Source of the DNA: a virus
Length of the DNA: 20,709 nt
Strand: one strand, 5' to 3'
IMG/VR virus record: IMGVR_UViG_3300001979_000008
Location: 1 to 20,709 of that record
The position numbers were made by a program, and so were the translations under genes. Positions 15,376 to 20,709 of this stretch are shown here, piece by piece; position 1 is the stretch's first letter; every line of letters begins with the position of its first letter. The notes under the pieces are model-generated. The model searched no databases. It saw only the letters and a program-made list of their open reading frames with translations, and was not told where the DNA came from.

Positions 15376-16239
15376 ATGGCGACAAAGAAAATATCCGAAC
15401 TCACTACAGTTCCAAGCGTTGACGGCACCGAGACTTTTCCGATCTTGAAGTCCGGCTTCAATTACAAGATGACCGTGGCGCAGATTAAAGGCTGGATTGG
15501 CAACGCGACCTCTTCTGTCGCTGGATTGCTTTCCGCTTCCGATAAATCGAAACTCGATTCCATTGAGACTGGCGCAACCGCTAACGCGAGCAATGCCCAG
15601 CTTCGTGACCGCTCCACACATACCGGCACTCAAGCAGCCAACACGATCACTGGCCTGTCCGACGTTGCTACCACGGGGGATTACGACGATCTGACCGGCC
15701 AACCAACGGCAGTTACCACATCGGTTGACGGCCTTATGTCCGCGTCGGACAAAACGAAGTTGAATGGCATCGCAACTGCCGCGACAGCGAACGCAACCGA
15801 TGCCCAGCTACGCGACCGTTCCACCCATACAGGCACCCAAGCGGCCAGCACGATCACCGGCCTTGGGGCGGTAGCTACGAGCAACAGCTATAATGATCTC
15901 TCCAATAGACCCATCGACGCCAGCTATGTGCGGTTGCCCACAGTTGCTTTCCAGAGCGCAACAGGCACGACTGCTGGCACCGCTGCTTTGGTCACAAAAT
16001 CTGTGTTTCACATATCCAGCGCCGACGCATCCAACAAGGGCCTCATACTCCCGGCCAGCATGACCCTTGGCACCACATTCTCGATCTTCAACGGCACGGG
16101 CACTGGACTGAATATCTATCCACCTACAGGCGGCCAGATCAACTATGCCGGGGTGAATACGCCTTACGCGCTCGGGGCCTATACGCCGCTGACCATCGTG
16201 CTGATCGATCAAGCCAACGGCGTCTATCAGCAAATCTGA
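15376..16239 (+). CDS. Tail fibre protein with phage tail repeats
   Basis: The 287-residue protein starts behind AAAGGAGG. Residues ~1-45 form a short tail-attachment segment ('KKISELTTVPSVDGTETFPI', a common fibre N-terminus pattern). Two repeats follow, starting at residues 47 and 116 (69 apart). Each has 'GL-SASDK-KL--I-T-ATANA--AQLRDR' and then 'STHTGTQAA-TITGL--VAT---Y-DL---P', the familiar phage tail repeat (PTR-like) text. The C-terminal ~100 residues are a beta-rich domain that may be the receptor-contacting part. This is the last gene that is clearly of the phage. Confidence 0.8.
   Translation: MATKKISELTTVPSVDGTETFPILKSGFNYKMTVAQIKGWIGNATSSVAGLLSASDKSKLDSIETGATANASNAQLRDRSTHTGTQAANTITGLSDVATTGDYDDLTGQPTAVTTSVDGLMSASDKTKLNGIATAATANATDAQLRDRSTHTGTQAASTITGLGAVATSNSYNDLSNRPIDASYVRLPTVAFQSATGTTAGTAALVTKSVFHISSADASNKGLILPASMTLGTTFSIFNGTGTGLNIYPPTGGQINYAGVNTPYALGAYTPLTIVLIDQANGVYQQI
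15514..15912 (+). repeat. Two imperfect ~200-bp tandem repeats inside the fibre gene
   Basis: The copies begin at about 15514 and 15721 (207 bases apart, in frame). They encode matching text such as STHTGTQAA and ITGL with scattered substitutions. Such repeats allow fibre length to change by recombination. Confidence 0.7.
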
Positions 16240-16282
16240 CGCGAAGCCCAATGGCGATGGCCGGAAGGGGTGGCAGGCGGTC

Positions 16283-16318
16283 AGTCTGCTTGCGGGATGG
16301 ATATAGCGAAAGCAGACT
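16283..16318. repeat. 9-bp inverted repeat after the fibre gene
   Basis: AGTCTGCTT (16283-16291) and AAGCAGACT (16310-16318) are perfect inverted copies with an 18-base loop. It could be a stem-loop at the end of the late transcript, but no T run follows, so it is not a standard intrinsic terminator. It lies in the 194-base gap between phage genes and the DUF6894 gene. Confidence 0.45.
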
Positions 16319-16404
16319 TCGAAGCTCACGGCCTCTACATACAAAAGGGGGGTGAACGCCCCACACTTAATGCAGGTAGTGGTGCAAGCGCGGAAAATAG
16401 CTAG
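16297..16404 (+). CDS. Possible 35-residue small ORF (doubtful)
   Basis: An open frame from ATG 16297 to TAG 16402-16404 encodes a short hydrophilic peptide ending in ASAENS. It is preceded by GCGGG, a poor ribosome site, and starts inside the loop of the inverted repeat. There is no homology I recognise. It may be real but could equally be chance in a gap. Confidence 0.15.
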   Translation: MDIAKADFEAHGLYIQKGGERPTLNAGSGASAENS

Positions 16405-16433
16405 GCTGTTTGGTCCTTTAGCAGGACGCTGCG

Positions 16434-16685
16434 ATGCCCATTTACTTTATGCACATGACGGAAGGGGACGAGTTCATCCCGGATTTAGAAGGCATTGAGC
16501 TTCCCAACATAGCTGCAATTCAGAAGGCCGCGATCGCTGGTGCGAGCGGTCTGATCGCCGAGGCCGTAAAGCAGGGCCGGCGGGATTATAGTGGCCGGTT
16601 CGACGTGGAGGATGAGCATGGCCAGAAGCTGCTCACCCTGACATTCGCATGTCCGATTCACATCGAACTTGCCTCGCCCGGCTAG
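16434..16685 (+). CDS. DUF6894 family protein
   Basis: The 83-residue protein has the DUF6894 pattern: MPIYFMHMTEG at the N-terminus (family: MpryffhV-dG), 'DLEGIELPNIAAIQKAAIAGASGLIAEA' (D-eG-el-d---A--eA), and the closing 'FDVEDEHGQKLLTLTF' (v-V-DE-G--l--l-F). The family is common, often in several copies, in sphingomonads and rhizobia; its biochemical function is not known to me. AGGA lies 8 bases before ATG 16434. It converges with the Crp/Fnr gene, with 7 bases between stops. Confidence 0.8.
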   Translation: MPIYFMHMTEGDEFIPDLEGIELPNIAAIQKAAIAGASGLIAEAVKQGRRDYSGRFDVEDEHGQKLLTLTFACPIHIELASPG

Positions 16686-16692
16686 AAAGCGG

Positions 16693-17436
16693 CTAGGCCG
16701 GAAGCGCAAAGCATTGATGAAGATATGCGCTATTAAAGTCGCCTGCATCCTGCAAATCTTGCCAGTTTGTGATGGTCACTGATTTGCTGCCCAAGCTGAT
16801 GAGCCCGTCTTCGCGCAGGCGTTGAAGCGTGCGGTTCACATGAACATTTGTGAGGCCGGTGGCATCACCGACCTGTTCCTGAGTCATCGGCCACTCGAAA
16901 CGCGGCCCTTCGCAAATTCCCGCCGCCTCCTGCCGCAGCGCCAATTCGCAGAGCAGATGCGAAATCCGTTGGCGTGCATCCCGCTGGCCAACATTGAGTA
17001 TCCATTCACGAAACACCGAAGCGTCCACCAGTGTGTCGCGCCAGAAGGCCTGCGTGACTGCGGGATACGCCGCCGCTACATCCAGGATTGCCTCCTGCGA
17101 TATATAGGCCAGTTCAACGCGGGTAAGCGCCTGCACATTGTGGTCCGCTACTTCGAGCAGACTGTTCTGCAGGTCCACGAGGTCGCCTTGCAGATGGATT
17201 GAGAGAATCTGCCTATCCCCATCACCCGTCATCTTGCTTCGATAAGCGAAGCCAGAAAGGAGCACGATGCAACTATCGGCTCTGTCACCTTCTCGAACTA
17301 AATAGGTGCCAGGGTCGCGAGTAGCCAAGCGATAAGGCAGGGCGAGTAAAGCGGCGGTGTCAGCGGGGCCGAGCGGCGAACGGCTCGCCAGCTTGTGAAC
17401 CATGGGTGCGAGCACGGGAGAAGTCGGGGTATGCAT
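16693..17436 (-). CDS. Crp/Fnr family transcription regulator
   Basis: The product has an N-terminal cyclic-nucleotide-binding-like beta barrel at residues ~15-130 ('RDPGTYLVREGDRADSCIVLLSGFAYRSKMTGDGDRQILSIHLQGDLVDLQN') and a C-terminal winged helix (HTH_Crp_2-like) at ~170-235 with 'MTQEQVGDATGLTNVHVNRTLQRLREDGLISL'. The Fnr-type N-terminal cysteine cluster is absent, so it does not look like an oxygen-sensing [4Fe-4S] protein. I prefer ATG at 17436 (247 residues), because GGAGGG lies just before it inside the longer alternative that starts at 17451. Relatives in sphingomonads are numerous; targets cannot be told from here. A divergent 287-base region separates it from the second DUF6894 gene. 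Confidence 0.87.
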   Translation of the reverse strand: MHTPTSPVLAPMVHKLASRSPLGPADTAALLALPYRLATRDPGTYLVREGDRADSCIVLLSGFAYRSKMTGDGDRQILSIHLQGDLVDLQNSLLEVADHNVQALTRVELAYISQEAILDVAAAYPAVTQAFWRDTLVDASVFREWILNVGQRDARQRISHLLCELALRQEAAGICEGPRFEWPMTQEQVGDATGLTNVHVNRTLQRLREDGLISLGSKSVTITNWQDLQDAGDFNSAYLHQCFALPA

Positions 17437-17723
17437 AAACCCTCCGTCCATTCAGGCGGGGGAAGCTAGCCCTCAGCCGCCAGCGCCCTTGGAAGTGGCT
17501 GACGATGAGCGATCTTAACATAAGCATTTCCTGGCCGCTACAACTTACATCAGCTTGACCCGTCTCTGCGACAAGCTACGGAAAGCATGCATCCGAGATC
17601 GGCGAACCTCTGGGAATGCCATCTGGCTTTTCGGAAAAGCGAGCCACCCTATTGGTAAGCAAAATGAAAGGGAAGACTGGAACTGATTGAACGCTCCTGC
17701 GCTCTGGTAGGCGGAGAAATCGG
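17437..17723. promoter_or_regulatory. Divergent intergenic region between Crp/Fnr and DUF6894 genes, with candidate operator
   Basis: The region has no convincing ORF. It holds an inverted repeat AGCTTG (17552-17557) / CAAGCT (17572-17577) with a 14-base spacer, a possible dyad for a dimeric regulator, though its spacing is not the standard Crp/Fnr TTGAT-N4-ATCAA site. A GGAAC at about 17679 followed 16 bases later by CGCT is close to, but not, the EcfG stress promoter (GGAAC-N16/17-CGTT). GGCGGAG before 17724 is the DUF6894 ribosome site. Confidence 0.3.
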
Positions 17724-17975
17724 ATGCCCAATTACATTTTCAACATCCGAACCGCATCTCATATTGGGGATGCCGTGACCGTACAAATGGACGACCATAC
17801 CGCTCTTCGAACTGAGATGGCCCGCTTTGTGGGAAAGCTGCTGAGCGATCACGCCGAGGTCATCTGGGTGGATGAAGATTGGCAATTTGACGTAACTGAT
17901 GAAAGTGGATTGATCCTCTATGCCATGAACATCAGCGCGATGAAGACCGCAGCAACCATGAATAAGAGGCCCTAG
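17724..17975 (+). CDS. DUF6894 family protein, second copy
   Basis: The 83-residue protein follows the same plan as the first copy: MPNYIFNIRTASHIGDAV, 'MDDHTALRTEMARFVGKLLSDHAEVIW' and 'WQFDVTDESGLILYAMNISA'. The N-terminal and C-terminal strands match the family, but the middle is clearly diverged from the first copy, so this is not a recent duplication. It is divergent from the Crp/Fnr gene and may be under its control (inference from arrangement only). Confidence 0.75.
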   Translation: MPNYIFNIRTASHIGDAVTVQMDDHTALRTEMARFVGKLLSDHAEVIWVDEDWQFDVTDESGLILYAMNISAMKTAATMNKRP

Positions 17976-18254
17976 GCTGAGCCCCCGGCGAACAACGAGC
18001 ACCTTCGTAAATCCCAAGCCTCCTATGTGGTCGAGTGGATTTCGTCCTGCGCGTTGTGGGGTCAGTAAGCGTCCACTTGTGAGAGGCGTGATAGCGTTCA
18101 TCAGCGACAACAAGTGGTCGACGGCGGCACGGCCGCTTTCGCTTCCACGCGATGCCAACGACGGCGTTAGGGCGTTCTCTTCTATACTCCCGTCGATTGG
18201 ACCGCGATGGCGATGGAGTGGCGTGCGAATAGTTGGCTGCAAGGGAGCGGGGTA
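17976..18254. other. 279-base gap with an 8-bp interrupted inverted repeat
   Basis: I see no gene here. CCACTTGT (18073-18080) and ACAAGTGG (18110-18117) are perfect inverted copies 29 bases apart. A TATACT at about 18183 is a possible -10 box for the following gene, with no good -35. Frames on both strands through this gap look non-coding. Confidence 0.3.
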
Positions 18255-18467
18255 ATGCCAATGGGATCGCGCCACGACGAAACAGGCTGGCTGAACGATA
18301 ACGGCGGCCAATGGGTGCTCCGGGTCGAGGGAGGCGGCCAGTGGCAATTAGACGTGGGCCTGTGGACGGCTTGGCGATCCCGTAACCTGATCGGCAAACG
18401 GGTGCGCGTCATCGGTAAGCGGGCGGGTTTCGACCTGTTAGACGTTGATCGGATCGAGGCGCTTTAG
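18255..18467 (+). CDS. DUF5818-like small protein
   Basis: I start this gene at ATG 18255, where GGGAG (18243-18247) gives a normal ribosome site; the frame is open further upstream from 18207 but without support. The 70-residue product reads MPMGSRHDETGWLNDNGG, then 'WVLRVEGGGQWQLDVG' and 'SRNLIGKRVRVIGKRAGFDLLDVDRIEAL'. This is the pattern of DUF5818 proteins seen in sphingomonads: an 'RHDETG' start, a 'GGGRW-LD' strand and an OB-like ending 'iGkrVrV-G-R-GFDlLdVdrIe'. The ending recalls a small OB-fold. Function unknown. Confidence 0.7.
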   Translation: MPMGSRHDETGWLNDNGGQWVLRVEGGGQWQLDVGLWTAWRSRNLIGKRVRVIGKRAGFDLLDVDRIEAL

Positions 18468-18502
18468 GTCCATGCTTCAAAGACGGTCTTTTATGCGGCC
18501 TA

Positions 18503-18534
18503 GATTGATCTCCACCTGCGCCCTCTACTATACC
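18503..18534 (+). promoter_or_regulatory. Possible sigma70-type promoter for the acidic protein gene
   Basis: TTGATC followed after 18 bases by TATACC lies about 25 bases upstream of ATG 18561. Matches to consensus are partial (TTGACA / TATAAT), so this is only a candidate. It stands in the 93-base gap after the DUF5818-like gene. Confidence 0.3.
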
Positions 18535-18560
18535 GCCATCGAAACAAATGTTGGTGAAGC

Positions 18561-19346
18561 ATGGCTGGTGCAGATTTAGTTGGTCCCAGTGACCCCCCGT
18601 CCCTAGATGGGCTGGAGGAAGACGAAGCCGTTGAGGCAATGGTCGATTGGTTCGCCGCTAACTACGAAGACCCTGCTCAATCCACGCCCTACGACAGCAG
18701 CGAAGGGGGTTATCAATATATATGGGGCGGCCCTTATGACGCCGAGGAGGAAATCTGGGGAGCCTTTCCCGATGCTGACGAAGAATGGATCGCCCGAGCC
18801 GTTGACGAAGTGCAGAATGACGGAACTTTCGATTGGGCACCAAATTCAGGACGCGTCCAAGAAGTAGAAGAGGATTTCGAGGACGACGATTACGATCAGG
18901 CCCCCAGCCTGAACGAACGCCTCAACGCACTAGGTGAGCAGCTTGACCGGATCGAGCAGCACATCGAATTCTGGCAAAACCGTCCTGCGGGCATGGGCCA
19001 CAATGCACCGCCAGAGGAATTCCAACTCAGCCCAGACGACATTGATCTTGTGGAAGCTCGCGAAAGCGTAGCAGAGGTTCGGGCAGAATTAGCCAAGCCG
19101 GATCGTGAAACGTCCGCTGATTTGGAAGTAGTTGAGCGGGCGGAAAGCCGGTTCAAAAAGCTCGCGGCCCGCATCTTGAATTTCTGCAAGAAGCCGTGGG
19201 CGGTCGCTGGCGCAGTTTTTATTGGTGACCATATCGCCGACAAGGCATTTGACGCCGCTTGGGACAATCCGGACGCCTTCTATTCGGCATTGCACACAGC
19301 TGGACATACCTTGGCGTTATGGGGCGCAAGCATAATCGGCATCTGA
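18561..19346 (+). CDS. Acidic multi-domain protein of unknown function with GHNxPPE motif
   Basis: The 261-residue protein has three visible parts. Residues ~20-110 are very acidic and Trp/Tyr-rich with 'WFAANYEDPAQSTPY' and 'EGGYQYIWGGPYDA', a block that looks like a conserved module rather than low complexity. Residues ~113-142 are a probable coiled coil (LNERLNALGEQLDRIEQHIEF). 'GMGHNAPPEEF' (~144-154), a GHNxPPE motif I associate with alphaproteobacterial accessory and phage proteins, leads to a charged helical segment (~155-200). The last ~55 residues are Ala/Gly/Trp-rich and may be membrane-seeking. Neither enzyme motif nor signal peptide is visible. It converges on the zinc-ribbon gene, 29 bases away. 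A role in defence or prophage biology is possible but unproven. Confidence 0.6.
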   Translation: MAGADLVGPSDPPSLDGLEEDEAVEAMVDWFAANYEDPAQSTPYDSSEGGYQYIWGGPYDAEEEIWGAFPDADEEWIARAVDEVQNDGTFDWAPNSGRVQEVEEDFEDDDYDQAPSLNERLNALGEQLDRIEQHIEFWQNRPAGMGHNAPPEEFQLSPDDIDLVEARESVAEVRAELAKPDRETSADLEVVERAESRFKKLAARILNFCKKPWAVAGAVFIGDHIADKAFDAAWDNPDAFYSALHTAGHTLALWGASIIGI

Positions 19347-19347
19347 G

Positions 19348-19360
19348 TGGCTCTGAGCCA
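19348..19360. terminator. Short hairpin between convergent genes
   Basis: TGGCT-CTG-AGCCA forms a 5-bp stem with a 3-base loop, right after the stop of the acidic protein gene and before the end of the opposing gene. There is no T run on either side, so termination by it is only a guess from position. Confidence 0.25.
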
Positions 19361-19375
19361 GCCATCGCTTAAAAC

Positions 19376-20323
19376 TTATCGAACTTCGTCCCCCGGTCTC
19401 GCCAACTTTCTGAGCGGCACCGTTGGAATGATGCACTCGCCATCATCGTCCTTGCCCTCTCTGGTGATAATCGGGATGGGTTCAGTGGTAATCTGGACTG
19501 GCTCGCCCATCCATTCGCATTCAGGACAAAACGGCCCCTCCCAAACATCTTTCGGGTCTTCCGGATTTTCGGCTCTCAGCGGAGTAAGGCGCAGGTTGCC
19601 GCATTCTGGGCATTGGCTGGGCACCTTCCGAATGAAGAGGGTCGTAGCGGTCGAGCAAAGCGATATAGCCCCCTCCGTGGCATGAACTCCGGTTTCGGCA
19701 TCGTGCCAGTTCGATGATGTGCTATGCGTGAGCCAGTTCACGAACGTCCATGCAGCATCGGCCTGCGTCTTCAATAGCTGACGCCGATATTTGTTGGTTT
19801 CCCCCGCCAAGACGACACTACAGACATGATCAATCCACCCCTTGAAGTCGGCCTTCTTCGGAGCATCGCCTTCCTTCGTCCATGGAATGGCGACCTGAGC
19901 GATTGCGACGAATGCCAGCAGGGCCTCACGGCAGCGAACTCCGACAGTCTGAAAATCAGAAACTTTATGGGCCTGACCCAACGCTTCATAGGCCGCTGCC
20001 ATCGCCTCGAATGACTTGGAAAACGGCTCGATCTGGGCCTCCATGATCGCAGGCCGCTCTGAACGGGGCATCCGCAGCATCAATCCCAAATGGAATGTGA
20101 CCGCATAATCCATGTTGGGGAATTGATCTTGGGAATAGAGGTTGGTCGGGTTCGTGATGACCCACCAGCGATCCTTGGTGGTATGAACATCCCAGACATC
20201 ATGGCGATGACTCAAGACGCTCTCACTGTAGATTTTCTGACAGAACGTGACTTTTAGATCAGGTGCCTGCCATTCCACATAATCAGTGATCTTTTGGACT
20301 TCTTCGTCAGTCGCAGATAGCAC
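19376..20323 (-). CDS. Unknown protein with all-helical domain and C-terminal zinc ribbon
   Basis: The frame is open to a TTG at 20461, but no ribosome site precedes it. GAGGTGA five bases before GTG 20321-20323 makes the 315-residue form more likely. Residues ~25-85 contain 'SHRHDVWDVHTTKDRWW' and 'ITNPTNLYSQDQFPNMDYAVTFHLGL', a distinct conserved-looking block. Residues ~95-230 are helical with 'RCREALLAFVAIAQVA' and 'NWLTHSTSSNWHDAETGVHATE', which vaguely recalls HEPN-like domains (Arg and His on facing helices), not proven. Cysteines at about 238, 241, 266 and 269 (CPEC ... CPEC) form a zinc ribbon. The tail is acidic then basic. Gene context suggests an accessory island; function unknown. 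Confidence 0.6.
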   Translation of the reverse strand: MLSATDEEVQKITDYVEWQAPDLKVTFCQKIYSESVLSHRHDVWDVHTTKDRWWVITNPTNLYSQDQFPNMDYAVTFHLGLMLRMPRSERPAIMEAQIEPFSKSFEAMAAAYEALGQAHKVSDFQTVGVRCREALLAFVAIAQVAIPWTKEGDAPKKADFKGWIDHVCSVVLAGETNKYRRQLLKTQADAAWTFVNWLTHSTSSNWHDAETGVHATEGAISLCSTATTLFIRKVPSQCPECGNLRLTPLRAENPEDPKDVWEGPFCPECEWMGEPVQITTEPIPIITREGKDDDGECIIPTVPLRKLARPGDEVR

Positions 20324-20461
20324 GCCATTCACCTCGATTGATCCATAGCTATTACAGGAGAATCGCGCTGAGCGATAGTTTCTATGTAGAGGAGGACGAA
20401 CGCTGACGCGCTGTCCTGCTTCTACACAATCTACTCGCTTTCCGTGCGGATCGCACTCCAA

Positions 20462-20574
20462 GCGGCAGATTGTTTGAAGCGACTTCTTTTAGAAGTTAGT
20501 CGGAAGAGCGATAAGCAGAAGCAGTGGAAGCTATCTTGATTAGTTCTGATCCATTCCAGGTGGATTGATACACA
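20462..20574. other. Non-coding stretch upstream of the zinc-ribbon gene
   Basis: No gene is supported between the zinc-ribbon gene and the right edge. This A+T-richer part has an ACTTC-TTTTA-GAAGT hairpin near 20481-20495 and a small ATCCA/TGGAT pairing near 20549-20566. An in-frame stop near 20490 closes the upstream frame of the zinc-ribbon gene. Confidence 0.4.
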
Positions 20575-20647
20575 CTTCCCCCATATACCAGAACCATTGC
20601 AAAGAGAGATAACATTCTCAAAACTCAATTCTAGTATATGGGGGAAG
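20575..20647. repeat. Long interrupted inverted repeat (19-base arms, one mismatch)
   Basis: CTTCCCCCATATAC (20575-20588) is perfectly repeated inverted as GTATATGGGGGAAG (20634-20647). After one mismatch (20589 against 20633), AGAA (20590-20593) pairs with TTCT (20629-20632). The spacer is 35 bases and contains a short GAGA/TCTC pairing. It could be a structured RNA, a cruciform-forming protein site or the ends of a tiny element; no gene or T run identifies which. Confidence 0.65.
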
Positions 20648-20709
20648 CTATGTGGGTATTCCAGTACGGACGTCTCACACTTCGTATCTAACGCCCTTAT
20701 CAGGGGCAG

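Noticed and set aside
16343-16368. G-run/C-run pairing (GGGG ... CCCC) as an intrinsic terminator after the fibre gene
   Set aside because: The stem is only about 4 bp, and a T run exists only on the opposite strand; too weak to call.
17458-17468. GGGGGAAGCTA shared with 20643 region as a possible attachment-site repeat
   Set aside because: An 11-base match is expected several times by chance among all positions in a 20-kb window, and no integrase or tRNA is nearby.
17679-17704. EcfG-type stress promoter before the second DUF6894 gene
   Set aside because: GGAAC is present but the -10 part reads CGCT instead of CGTT, so the match is incomplete.
17649-18347. Minus-strand open frame of 232 residues over the second DUF6894 and DUF5818-like genes
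   Set aside because: It runs opposite to two small genes with family patterns and ribosome sites; its sequence has no recognisable features.
18480-18500. AAAGA-CGG-TCTTT hairpin after the DUF5818-like gene as a terminator
   Set aside because: Five A/T-rich base pairs without a G/C core would be too weak, and the T run is short.

Overview
The window looks like the tail half of an integrated siphovirus (long, flexible, non-contractile tail) in an alphaproteobacterium, most likely a sphingomonad, followed by accessory or chromosomal genes of the host. The taxonomic call rests on two DUF6894 genes around a Crp/Fnr regulator, a DUF5818-like gene, and moderately GC-rich coding sequence. It is a judgement from protein style, not a database match. 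No integrase, att site, lysis gene, capsid/packaging gene, tRNA, rRNA or CRISPR array is visible.

Region 1 (1-4782, + strand) is a classic tail-assembly run: a head-tail joining protein cut by the window edge, an HK97 gp10-like protein, a DUF3168 tail terminator, a tail tube protein, a lambda G/GT-like tail chaperone pair joined by a perfect A-AAA-AAA slippery site, and the tape measure protein. Region 2 (4791-6362, - strand) is a more A+T-rich antisense gene placed between the tape measure and the distal tail genes. It encodes an OLD-family ATPase with a C-terminal Toprim nuclease domain, probably a lysogen-expressed cargo ('moron') defence gene. Region 3 (6414-16239, + strand) is the tail tip and fibre module: two distal-tail/hub proteins, a DUF6950/NlpC-P60-like peptidase, a J-like tip protein, a separate DUF1983-bearing continuation of J, a small fibre protein, a 952-residue putative fibre/glycosidase-like protein and a repeat-containing fibre. 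The order tape measure, distal tail, hub, peptidase, J resembles the tail-tip order of alphaproteobacterial gene transfer agents.

Region 4 (about 16240-20709) is different in character: short genes on both strands with larger gaps (DUF6894, Crp/Fnr, DUF6894, DUF5818-like), then two longer genes of unknown function that converge, one an acidic multi-domain protein and one ending in a zinc ribbon. A long interrupted inverted repeat lies at the right edge.

The most unusual signal is in the gaps of the tail operon. The hexamer TAAATA occurs in six intergenic gaps. In most of them it leads into, or sits inside, a stem-loop whose inner stem sequence differs each time while the geometry is kept. 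Several of these stems contain or abut the Shine-Dalgarno sequence of the next gene (tube, tape measure, J, J continuation, last fibre). This recalls the start-associated sequences known in some mycobacteriophages and may be an uncharacterised dispersed translational or transcriptional control element in this phage lineage.
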